A stretch of DNA of 64,000 bases from JAEUIE01 sp047602475 (GTDB taxonomy: Bacteria > Planctomycetota > Planctomycetia > Gemmatales > HRBIN36), in assembly GCA_047602475.1 (NCBI GenBank), contig JASGHE010000007.1:1-64000 (forward strand). Reading direction: 5' to 3'. Positions 56,615 through 64,000 of this stretch are shown here, piece by piece. The translations under genes and the position numbers were made by a program. The notes beneath the pieces are model-generated. The model ran no database searches. It was given only the letters and a program-made list of their open reading frames with translations, and was not told where the DNA came from. How positions within the stretch are numbered: the stretch's first letter is position 1; each line of letters starts with the position of its first letter.

Positions 56615-59461
56615 TCATCGTTCAACATTAGACAGTTCGTTACGCCAGCTGATTGCTTCGTCAGGCCGTTGCAGTTGATCTGCCAGAGCAATAAGGGCGT
56701 GAAGAGCATCGATGCGGCAGCGTAGGCGTACTCGAACCGGAACTTTTTCCTCTCGTTGCTTCAGCCCTGAATAGCCTGATTTCAACAAAGGCTCAGCCTC
56801 CTTCAACCGCTGCTGATTCAACAGTGCGATGCCCAGTTGTACGCGGGTATCGAAGGTTTGCCAGACTTCAGGTACCGCTTTTTCTAGAACCGCCAGGGCT
56901 TCCTTGAGCAATTCCTCCGCCTGCTTGTGTGCTCCCATGCAGGTCTGGGAACGAGCCAGTGCCACCAGAGTCTCTGCCAGCAGAGTTGGCTCGTTGGGTT
57001 GCTTGCGCCGGATGGTCACCAGTTCCTTGAGCAGAACCGAGGCTGGTTCGCATTCTTTGGCGTCGATCAGGGCTGTCGCCAGGCTGAGTGTGGTGACGAG
57101 CGTGTCGGGATGGGAGGCGCCGAGTATTTTGAGACGCTGTAGATGAGTTTCTTTCAGAAGAGCATTGCCTTCTTTCTGACGGTTATTCAAGAGGTAGGCT
57201 TCAGCCAGGCTGTGCATGGTGCCCAGGGTGTCCGGGTGGCTGACGGTGAGCGTTGAGATCTTACGATCACGAGCATGTTCAAGCAGTTTGATGCCTTCTG
57301 CCAGTTGCCCAGTTTGACAGGATGCGACACCGAGGTTGTGGGCGCTGGTCAACGTGGAAGGGTGATCCGCTCCCAGCTGCACAGCGCGGAGTTCGTAGAC
57401 CTTCTTGAGGAGTTGCACTCCTTCGTTTGATCGTCCAGTCCGAAAGCTGACTGCAGCCAGGTTGTTGAGTGCTGACATCGTCAGTGAATCGTTCGGGCCC
57501 TTTTTCACCAGAGAGATGTCATAGACTTTCTGCATCATGCGCAGCGCATCCTCCATCCGGCCAGCGGCATAGTAGGCCACTGCCAGGCTGTTCAGCGTGT
57601 TCAGCGTTTCCTCGTGGTCCTCTCCCAGAGAGACGATACGGCGATCTCTGGCTTGTTCAAAAAGACGAATCGCTTCGGTTCCATGCCCCATCGAACGATG
57701 GACCACCGCCAGGGAGTGCAATGCCGCCGTCGTCTGCGGGTCGTTCGGTCCCAGGTGTCGTTCGCTCAGCTCGGCGGCACGTTTGAGTTGTACGATGGCT
57801 TTATCGTAAATGCCCAGACCTTTGTAACTGTCGCCGATCGACTGGCGGACAGCAGCTTCGACAGCTGGTTGATCGGCGAAGCGGGCCTGAACCTTCTCCG
57901 CAGCTCGATCCAGCGTTTCCCGTAACGTGAGCTGCGGAGTAGGCTCGAAACGGCGGGTAGCCTGTCCTAGCGCATCAGCCTGGCCCAGTACATCGTCGAG
58001 CAGGAAGGTGTTTACTGCCTGAGTGATGGCGTGTTCTTTTACTGCCGCCTGCTTTTGCCTGACCGCTTCCTCCCGGTCGCGCTGGGCCATCTTTTCAGCT
58101 TCTCTGGCGGTGATGGCAGCTTCTCGCGCCGTAGTTTCGGCAGCTCTTGCCTGGAACAGACCCACGGTGGTGCCGACAATACCGGCTATCATGCTGAGCA
58201 GCAGGAGACAGGCAGCGATGACTCGGCCTCGATAGCGACGGAGGAGTTTGCGAAAACGGTAGGCCACCGTTGGTCGCCCGGCAGAGACTGGCTCATCACG
58301 ACGGTAACGTTCGATGTCTTCCGCCAGGGCCACGGCGGTGTCATAGCGATGATCGCGATCCTTCTCCAGGCTCTTCATGGCAATCCATGCCAGGTCGCTA
58401 TTGAGGAGTTTGATCAATCGGGAAGGCGAGAGGCCTCTTGCGGCGGAGATCTTGTCCTGACTCGCACTGCTCTTCAACCATGCACCAGGGGTAGGCGGCT
58501 CATTTTCACGAATGGCTCGTAGCAGATCAAATACGTTCTTGTCAGCAGCCTGTTGCCGATCAAAGGGGACAGTTCCGGCGATCAATTCATAGAGCAACAC
58601 GCCCAACGAATAGATATCAGTTCGAGTGTCGACATCGGCTTGATGGGCAGCCTGCTCCGGGGACATGTACTCGGGAGTGCCGAGAATCAAACCGACAGCG
58701 GTGGTCTGCGAGTTTGCCGTCAGACGCTGCCCGGCGGCTTTGGCGATGCCGAAGTCAATCACTCTGGGCACCGCACGGCCATCGATCTTCGCAATCAACA
58801 CATTCGATGGTTTCAGATCACGATGGATGATACCCTTCTGGTGAGCATGCTGCACGGCGTGGCAGACAGCTATCAACAACGCCAGACGTTCGTCGACCGA
58901 TAATACATGTTCGTCACAATAGCGAGTGATGGGTAATCCCTCGACTAGATCCATGACGAAATAGGGACGCCCGTCAGTCAGTCCACCATCCAGGACCCGG
59001 GCGATGTTCGGATGGTCCATCAAAGCCAGCGCCTGTCTTTCGACTTCGAATCGAGCCAGGTCAGCCTGAGTATCCAATCCAGGACGCAGCAGCTTGAGAG
59101 CTACCTGTCGCTGCACCGGTTCCGATTGTGATGCTCGATAGACGGTTCCCATGCCGCCTTCGCCGATGACGGCTTGTAGGGTGTAGCGGCCACCGATCAC
59201 GGAGCCAATTAAGGAACGGGGTATAGCACGATTCTTACGTACACGCTCACCTGGCAGGGTCTGCTCCCACGCTGCGAGAATGGGCGGCGTCTCCGTGCCG
59301 CTTTCTATCTGTTCGTGAGCGTCCAGCAGGGAATCGAGCCGATGTCGCAAAGCCGCGTCATGGTCACATTCACGATTAAGCAAAGCGATGCGCTGTTCCG
59401 CATCGGACAGTTCCAGGGCAGCCAGAAATAGTTGTTGAACACGGTTCTGATCGACCGGCAT
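56615..59461 (-). CDS. Membrane Ser/Thr protein kinase with TPR sensor domain
   Basis: An intact 948-residue protein. The kinase domain has the glycine loop VIGEGGMGTVYRA (98-110), Lys123 in VALKLL, HRDLKPSN (213-220), DFG (236-238), and GTPEYMSPEQAAHQADVDTR. It is followed by a single membrane helix (RVIAACLLLLSMIAGIVGTT, about 413-435), a coiled coil (AREAAITAREAEKMAQRDRE) and about eight TPR-like repeats between 540 and 900 (AALHSLAVVHRSMGHGTEAI, LNSLAVAYYAAGRMEDALRM). This layout is widespread in planctomycetes. The TPR part would bind a partner or signal outside the membrane and the kinase act in the cytoplasm. It is 90 bases downstream of the ECF sigma gene, in the same direction. Confidence 0.9.
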   Translation of the reverse strand: MPVDQNRVQQLFLAALELSDAEQRIALLNRECDHDAALRHRLDSLLDAHEQIESGTETPPILAAWEQTLPGERVRKNRAIPRSLIGSVIGGRYTLQAVIGEGGMGTVYRASQSEPVQRQVALKLLRPGLDTQADLARFEVERQALALMDHPNIARVLDGGLTDGRPYFVMDLVEGLPITRYCDEHVLSVDERLALLIAVCHAVQHAHQKGIIHRDLKPSNVLIAKIDGRAVPRVIDFGIAKAAGQRLTANSQTTAVGLILGTPEYMSPEQAAHQADVDTRTDIYSLGVLLYELIAGTVPFDRQQAADKNVFDLLRAIRENEPPTPGAWLKSSASQDKISAARGLSPSRLIKLLNSDLAWIAMKSLEKDRDHRYDTAVALAEDIERYRRDEPVSAGRPTVAYRFRKLLRRYRGRVIAACLLLLSMIAGIVGTTVGLFQARAAETTAREAAITAREAEKMAQRDREEAVRQKQAAVKEHAITQAVNTFLLDDVLGQADALGQATRRFEPTPQLTLRETLDRAAEKVQARFADQPAVEAAVRQSIGDSYKGLGIYDKAIVQLKRAAELSERHLGPNDPQTTAALHSLAVVHRSMGHGTEAIRLFEQARDRRIVSLGEDHEETLNTLNSLAVAYYAAGRMEDALRMMQKVYDISLVKKGPNDSLTMSALNNLAAVSFRTGRSNEGVQLLKKVYELRAVQLGADHPSTLTSAHNLGVASCQTGQLAEGIKLLEHARDRKISTLTVSHPDTLGTMHSLAEAYLLNNRQKEGNALLKETHLQRLKILGASHPDTLVTTLSLATALIDAKECEPASVLLKELVTIRRKQPNEPTLLAETLVALARSQTCMGAHKQAEELLKEALAVLEKAVPEVWQTFDTRVQLGIALLNQQRLKEAEPLLKSGYSGLKQREEKVPVRVRLRCRIDALHALIALADQLQRPDEAISWRNELSNVER

Positions 59462-59551
59462 AACGGGAACCTTTCGAGGCCTCGTCTTTCAATGCGTCAT
59501 CCTGGGACAATTCGTTCGAAGATTAACGGATTATTGCCATTCGGAGTCAAC

Positions 59552-60100
59552 CTATGATGACAGGGCCACCTGGAGCCAGGCTCGTGAATACTTCCATTTC
59601 TGGTGTACGAGGTACAAAGTTATTCCGAGCGATTCAGCAATTTCTTCGTTGGTCAACCCCGCAAAGTAACGAAGTTCGACCACTTGGCCGGCTACCGGAT
59701 CTTCCATGGCCAACCGGGTAATAGCGTCGTCCAGATCGAGGAAGTCTTCCCCCGGTTCAATCCCCACCGCCTCGTTAAGCTCGATGCGGCGATGCTCACC
59801 ACCATGTTTGATTCGATTCTTCCGCCGGGCGGCTTCGACGAGGATCCGTCTCATGGCCGTGGCGGCGGCAGCAAAGAAATGCCCCAGCGAATCCCATTGC
59901 GGGCGGTCACCCGGGCCGATCAGCCGCAGATAGGCTTCGTGTACCAGATCTGTGGGTTGCAGTGTTTGACCGGGCGATTCGCGGTTAAGTTGCGATCCGG
60001 CCAGCTTGCGTAGTTCGTCGTAGACCTGCGACAGAAGCGTTGCCGCTGCCTGACGGTCGCCGGTGACTGCAGCATCCAGCAATCGCAAGGTATCGGACAT
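59552..60100 (-). CDS. ECF-type RNA polymerase sigma factor
   Basis: An intact 182-residue sigma factor starting MSDTLRLLDAAVTGDRQAAA. Region 2 includes LSQVYDELRKLAGSQL and TLQPTDLVHEAYLRLIG; region 4 is VVELRYFAGLTNEEIAESLG with ITLYLVHQKWKYSRAWLQ. This belongs to the planctomycete ECF group that is regularly encoded upstream of a TPR-bearing Ser/Thr kinase, as here. No anti-sigma factor is present; in this group the kinase is thought to control the sigma factor by phosphorylation, though the sequence does not show it. The start at 60100 is preferred over the in-frame ATG at 60247, which adds residues unlike a sigma factor. Confidence 0.9.
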   Translation of the reverse strand: MSDTLRLLDAAVTGDRQAAATLLSQVYDELRKLAGSQLNRESPGQTLQPTDLVHEAYLRLIGPGDRPQWDSLGHFFAAAATAMRRILVEAARRKNRIKHGGEHRRIELNEAVGIEPGEDFLDLDDAITRLAMEDPVAGQVVELRYFAGLTNEEIAESLGITLYLVHQKWKYSRAWLQVALSS

Positions 60101-60330
60101 AGTGCAGATCGAATTGGGAAGGATACAGTCGTTCGTTGAGAAAATATTACAGATTCTGACACTATTTTCGAATGCAATCAGTCTCGATGTCGCATTAATA
60201 GCTGTGAGGGCGAATGCTGGCACAGACAGCATCACGTAGTGATGCACGAAATAGCTGGCGACAGTTCATAAACCCACCACTTTCATTCCTTCCCCCGAGT
60301 GTCCCCATCAACCGTTGTTTGGAGTTGCGC

Positions 60331-63300
60331 ATGTTATTTCGTTGGCTTAAATCGCAGCTGAAGAAGTCGTCTCCCGTTTCTGGAATCGCCCGTAAGCGGC
60401 TCAAGCCCACCTTTCGAGCGATCCTCGAAGCTCTCGAAGACCGATGCGTGCCGACGACATATACCTGGACTGGCGCTGTCAATGGCAATTGGAGCAATGC
60501 CGGAAACTGGCTTGAGGGCAAGCCTTCCAACGGCTCAGACCTTTATTTTCCAGCCGACGCGAAAACGAAAATCACGAGAAACGACAACGCACTGGTGGCT
60601 GTCCACAGCATCTCACTGCTTGGCGGCTATACCGTTCAGGGTAACAATTTGAGCCTGGATCCAGGTGGCATCGGCAATGCGGGAACGAATGAAATACAAC
60701 TCGATTTCCAATTGACGGGAGGGACATTGGCGTTACCGGCAGATCACTCCATTAACGTCGGCAATGGAACCCTGACGCTGCGAAACATCATTTCGGGCGA
60801 TACCAGCAATTCTTTGAGTAAAGTCGGCACCGGAACCTTGATCATGGCCGGTGCCAGCGGCAATTCCTATCGCGGAAATACGACGGTTATCGACGGCAAT
60901 CTGGTGCTTTCAAAATCCAACAACGTCATCGCCGTACCCGGCAGCCTCTTCATCAGTTCAATCCAACCTTCGTTAGATGGCGATCAGACTAGTCCAACGG
61001 TGACTCTCAAGGCCAACGAGCAAATCGCTAACTCCGCGGCCATCGTCCAGTACAGTTCGACCTTCAATCTGAATGGATTCAATGAGTCCATCGGTTCTCT
61101 GACGCTGAATTACGCTACCAATGCCTTCGGCTACACTGTCCCCAATGGCAACGTAGTGTCTACCCGTAGCGCCAGTGGGGTCGGTGTTTTGACGCTCACG
61201 GGGAACGTGACCACGAACGGAAACCCGGAATGGCCGGCAGCCTTTCACATGATCGACGGCAACGTCTCACTCGGCACCGCGACACGAACCTTCACCGTGG
61301 GGCATGGAAAAGATGCAACACAAGACCTCGTCATCAAAGGGGCGATCAGCGGTGCTTCGGGAGTGGGCTTGACCTTCGCCGGCGACGGGGTCGTCGAATT
61401 TCAAGGCGTTCAGCCCAACACCTACACAGGCCCGACAACTGTGGTCACCTTATTGAAACTCAACAAGTCGCCGAACACGGTGGCGGTCGCCGGACCGCTC
61501 GTGATCAACGGTGGTTCGGTGCAACTCCTGGCCGCCGAGCAAATCGCCAATACTGCCTCGGTCACGATCAATAGCGGCACCTCGCTGAACCTCAAGAATA
61601 ATAACGAAACCATTGGTCCATTGACCATGAACGGCGGAAGCATTGGCACCGGCACAGCCACGTTGACCTTGAACGACAACGTGACGGCAAGTGCCAACCC
61701 GGACGGCAGCCCGGCACGAATCGGGACCGGCGTGAGCGGTGTCTTCAATGTCGGCGCTATTTCGCTGGGAAGTGCCGGGGCGCGAACCTTTAAAGTCGCC
61801 GGCACATCTCACGCGGATCCCGCAGCAGCCGACCTGTTCTTTGAAATCAAGGTGACCGGCAGCGCCGGGATGACCAAAACCGGACCGGGGACATTAATGC
61901 TTTACGGATCAGGGACGACCGGCAATTCCTTCACCGGTGTCACCACCGTGAATCAAGGAGTGTTGGTACTCGACTCGCCCACAAACACGCCCGCCATCGG
62001 CCGCGATCTGGTGGTCGACTCGACGGCAGGCGGCCCCAGCATCGCACGCTGGTTTGGCAACAACCATTTGAGCCCGAATGCCATTCTCACGGTCAAGGGA
62101 GCCAAAGCCAGCATCGAATTCATCGGTTCCGTCAACGAAGTCGTGAATTCGATTTCACTGACCGACGGTGCCCTCAATCTCGCCACGGGCCAACTCTACA
62201 TTACCGGCGACGTGACCGCATCGTCCGCCGGCACCGTGCAGGCGGCGAAGATCAACGGCAGTATTGTCCTGGCCAACACCACACAAAAGAGCAATCGCAC
62301 CTTCAACGTCAAGACCGGCCAGTTGATTATCAACGGCACGATCTTCGGCACTCCCACCATGAACGGTTTGACCAAGACCGGCCCGGGCTATTTGTCGATG
62401 ACCAGTCCCACCAGCAATTCCTACCTCGGATCCACCATAGTCCAGGAAGGCGTGCTGGAACTCGCCGGAACGGGCAGCAGTGTGCCACGGGACTTGACCA
62501 TCGGTGTGCCCGGCGGCAAACCGGCTCGAGTCAGCTCGTTCGTCGCAGGATCGATTGATGCATCGTCGAATGTGACGATCAATTCACCCGGAACACTTGT
62601 CCTGGGTCATGGCAACACCATCACGTCGCTTTCGACCTTCGGACCACCCACGCACCCGGATACGGGCGTTTCGGTCAGCGTTCTGGACGGCAGTTTGACC
62701 ATTCAGGGCAATCTCGCCATGACTGGCGGTCAACTGGCAACTAGCGGGACCGGCTTCATCACGCTCAACGGCAATGTCACGGCGAGTGCCGGCCCGCAGT
62801 CTCCTGCTGTCATCACCGGTCGGCTCGTCCTGGGCGGCCCCACGAAGCCATTCACCATCAATCCTGGCGGCGCGGCGGGCGATGCGATGCGGATCGACGC
62901 TGTCATCAGCGGCGGCACGGGCATGCAGAAGCTGGGAACTGGCGTTCTGCGTCTGACAGGCAAAAACACCTACACGGGAGTGAGCCTGGTCACCAAGGGA
63001 GTATTGGCCGTGGACGGTCAGCAGCCAAGCAGTCCGGTACAGCTAGATGGCGGAACCCTGGGTGGCCACGGCGTCATCGGTACACTCACCGCGACAGCGA
63101 ACGGCGGCACCATCAGCCCCGGCTTGGGCAGCACCGCCATTCTGTCCATCACGGGTAACGTGACCCTCAATTCCGCCGTTACCTTAGTCCTCAACATGCA
63201 GGGCACGGGTACTGTTCCCGGCAAGAACTTCGGTCAGCTCAACGTCACGGGAAATGTCGCTTTGAACAACGCCAAGCTGAACCTCACTCCGCTGTCTAGC

Positions 63301-63498
63301 TTCGTGTCGCCTGCCGTCGGCACGTCGTTACTGCTGATCCCCACCACCGGCACAGTGACCGGAGTCTTCAGCAAATGGCAAAGCGGCAGCTTGCACCCCA
63401 TCCTCTTCAAGGGCAGAACCCTGGCCTTCGACATCACCTATGGCGAAAATGCCGGCGAAGGCGTGGAAGTGACATATTACGGAACATTGGGCATTTAA
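60331..63498 (+). CDS. Surface protein with autotransporter-type beta-strand repeats and LEALEDR tag
   Basis: An intact 1,055-residue protein whose ATG at 60331 has GGAG upstream. The N-terminus has a basic stretch, then the planctomycete tag AILEALEDRCVPTTYTW and the segment GAVNGNWSNAGNWLEG. The body is a row of autotransporter-associated beta-strand repeats: KVGTGTLIMAGASGNSYRGN, TTVIDGNLVLSK, KTGPGTLMLYGSGTTGNSFT, VTTVNQGVLVLDS and KLGTGVLRLTGKNTYTGVSL. They should fold as a long parallel beta-helix. No C-terminal autotransporter barrel or sorting signal was seen. It is divergent from the ECF sigma gene. Its tag is shared with the giant protein at 41258, suggesting one export route for both. 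It may be an adhesin or a cell-surface structural protein. Confidence 0.85.
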   Translation: MLFRWLKSQLKKSSPVSGIARKRLKPTFRAILEALEDRCVPTTYTWTGAVNGNWSNAGNWLEGKPSNGSDLYFPADAKTKITRNDNALVAVHSISLLGGYTVQGNNLSLDPGGIGNAGTNEIQLDFQLTGGTLALPADHSINVGNGTLTLRNIISGDTSNSLSKVGTGTLIMAGASGNSYRGNTTVIDGNLVLSKSNNVIAVPGSLFISSIQPSLDGDQTSPTVTLKANEQIANSAAIVQYSSTFNLNGFNESIGSLTLNYATNAFGYTVPNGNVVSTRSASGVGVLTLTGNVTTNGNPEWPAAFHMIDGNVSLGTATRTFTVGHGKDATQDLVIKGAISGASGVGLTFAGDGVVEFQGVQPNTYTGPTTVVTLLKLNKSPNTVAVAGPLVINGGSVQLLAAEQIANTASVTINSGTSLNLKNNNETIGPLTMNGGSIGTGTATLTLNDNVTASANPDGSPARIGTGVSGVFNVGAISLGSAGARTFKVAGTSHADPAAADLFFEIKVTGSAGMTKTGPGTLMLYGSGTTGNSFTGVTTVNQGVLVLDSPTNTPAIGRDLVVDSTAGGPSIARWFGNNHLSPNAILTVKGAKASIEFIGSVNEVVNSISLTDGALNLATGQLYITGDVTASSAGTVQAAKINGSIVLANTTQKSNRTFNVKTGQLIINGTIFGTPTMNGLTKTGPGYLSMTSPTSNSYLGSTIVQEGVLELAGTGSSVPRDLTIGVPGGKPARVSSFVAGSIDASSNVTINSPGTLVLGHGNTITSLSTFGPPTHPDTGVSVSVLDGSLTIQGNLAMTGGQLATSGTGFITLNGNVTASAGPQSPAVITGRLVLGGPTKPFTINPGGAAGDAMRIDAVISGGTGMQKLGTGVLRLTGKNTYTGVSLVTKGVLAVDGQQPSSPVQLDGGTLGGHGVIGTLTATANGGTISPGLGSTAILSITGNVTLNSAVTLVLNMQGTGTVPGKNFGQLNVTGNVALNNAKLNLTPLSSFVSPAVGTSLLLIPTTGTVTGVFSKWQSGSLHPILFKGRTLAFDITYGENAGEGVEVTYYGTLGI

Positions 63499-63876
63499 TT
63501 TAACTCAGGATCTTATTGCGACAGTGGTAAGAGATCCAGGAACAAGAATGAGCCCGGCTCGTAAGGGCCGGGCTTGAGTGTGTTGCAGCCAGCTTCCATT
63601 ATCTGCTATTGATCAACGACTATTTGGAAAGGGACCGAATAGAACCCTCTGCCTCGCCCAATCTCTCTCCAGCGCCTCCGTATGTAAATGCCTGAGCTTA
63701 ACCGGATTATGGCCCATGTCGTGTCGTTGGTTCTGAATTACAGAGAAGTTTTCTCTCCATTTTCTGTCCGGATTCTCTGCTGAAGACAATTGAAAGGGTA
63801 TCGAGAGGAATGACTAATGAAGTTCCTCATTGATGAAACACGTTCGAACGAATCGTGACAATGCAAAGGAGAGAAC
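63499..63876. other. Gene-free stretch with a terminator hairpin
   Basis: The hairpin AGCCCGGC (63551-63558) / GCCGGGCT (63567-63574), followed by TGAGTGTGTTG, lies 53 bases after the surface-protein stop and probably ends its transcript. The rest shows no gene; the stretch before 63877 should hold the promoter of the lipoprotein gene. Confidence 0.6.
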
Positions 63877-64000
63877 ATGCGTTACTTTCTGCTGTTCAGT
63901 GTATTAGTTGTCGGTTGTGGTGGAAATGAATCGAAGAAGACTTCAGAGAGCTCCGGAAAGTTATCTGCAATCGGGGCTGACGATAAGGAGGAAAAGTACA
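63877..64000 (+). CDS. Lipoprotein, N-terminus only (runs off the window)
   Basis: Starts MRYFLLFSVLVVGCGGNESK with an AAAGGAGAG ribosome site. The lipobox VVGC puts the lipidated cysteine at residue 14, and the first residues of the mature protein are serine- and lysine-rich. Only 41 residues are inside the window, so the family cannot be told. Confidence 0.75.
   Translation, partial: MRYFLLFSVLVVGCGGNESKKTSESSGKLSAIGADDKEEKY

Overview
The window joins two pieces of DNA from unlike bacteria. Bases 1 to about 31,250 are very GC-rich and read like a sphingomonad-type alphaproteobacterium, with TonB-dependent receptors, GntR control, GcvTALE-free catabolic operons, short-chain dehydrogenases and Baeyer-Villiger monooxygenases. 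Bases from about 31,250-31,400 to 64,000 are visibly less GC-rich and read like a planctomycete. They carry LEALEDR-type N-terminal tags on large surface proteins, an ECF sigma factor beside a TPR-bearing Ser/Thr kinase, and a giant Ig-like/RHS protein. The change falls at the 3' end of a serine recombinase whose stop codon is missing. A chimeric assembly is the simplest reading; a true insertion boundary is the alternative.

Region 1 (1-31,241) is a catabolic gene cluster. It holds an aldehyde dehydrogenase, an ACAD11/LvaA-type kinase, an acyl-CoA synthetase, two NTF2-like proteins, a ThDP enzyme, two flavin monooxygenases of the Baeyer-Villiger type, a free-standing lipoyl carrier with E1 alpha and beta subunits, a GlcG-like protein, a GntR/FCD regulator, three SDRs, two MFS transporters, two TonB receptors, a CMD-family protein, an ACAD11/LvaC-type acyl-CoA dehydrogenase, two enoyl-CoA hydratases and an FMN alpha-hydroxy acid dehydrogenase. 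The gene set suggests uptake of a hydrophobic ketone or alcohol, oxidation to a lactone or ester, CoA activation, removal of a hydroxyl through a phosphorylated intermediate, and beta-oxidation. The operons are tied together by a palindrome, TTGCATGCAA, in six intergenic regions; the GntR protein is the obvious candidate to bind it. Many genes in this half carry frameshifts, densest at 8.8-10.4 kb and 15.0-18.1 kb, so much of the damage is probably sequencing error.

Region 2 (about 31,300-40,720) is a mobile element: large serine recombinase, DUF2924 protein, two small genes, an SF3 (P4-type) helicase, a DUF3854/TOPRIM-like protein, then a divergent operon with a ParB-like domain, a DNA methyltransferase, an HTH/zinc-ribbon protein and two related proteins of unknown function.

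Region 3 (41,258-53,548) is one giant gene of about 4,100 codons. It has an N-terminal tag, a DUF4114 segment, many cadherin/Ig-like repeats, SdrD-like segments, RHS/YD repeats and a C-terminal tip that looks like a GIY-YIG nuclease toxin.

Region 4 (53,549-64,000) holds small hypothetical genes, a HARE-HTH protein with two decayed copies of its tail, a lipoprotein, the ECF sigma/kinase pair, a beta-strand-repeat surface protein with the LEALEDR tag, and the start of another lipoprotein. No tRNA, rRNA or CRISPR array was recognised.
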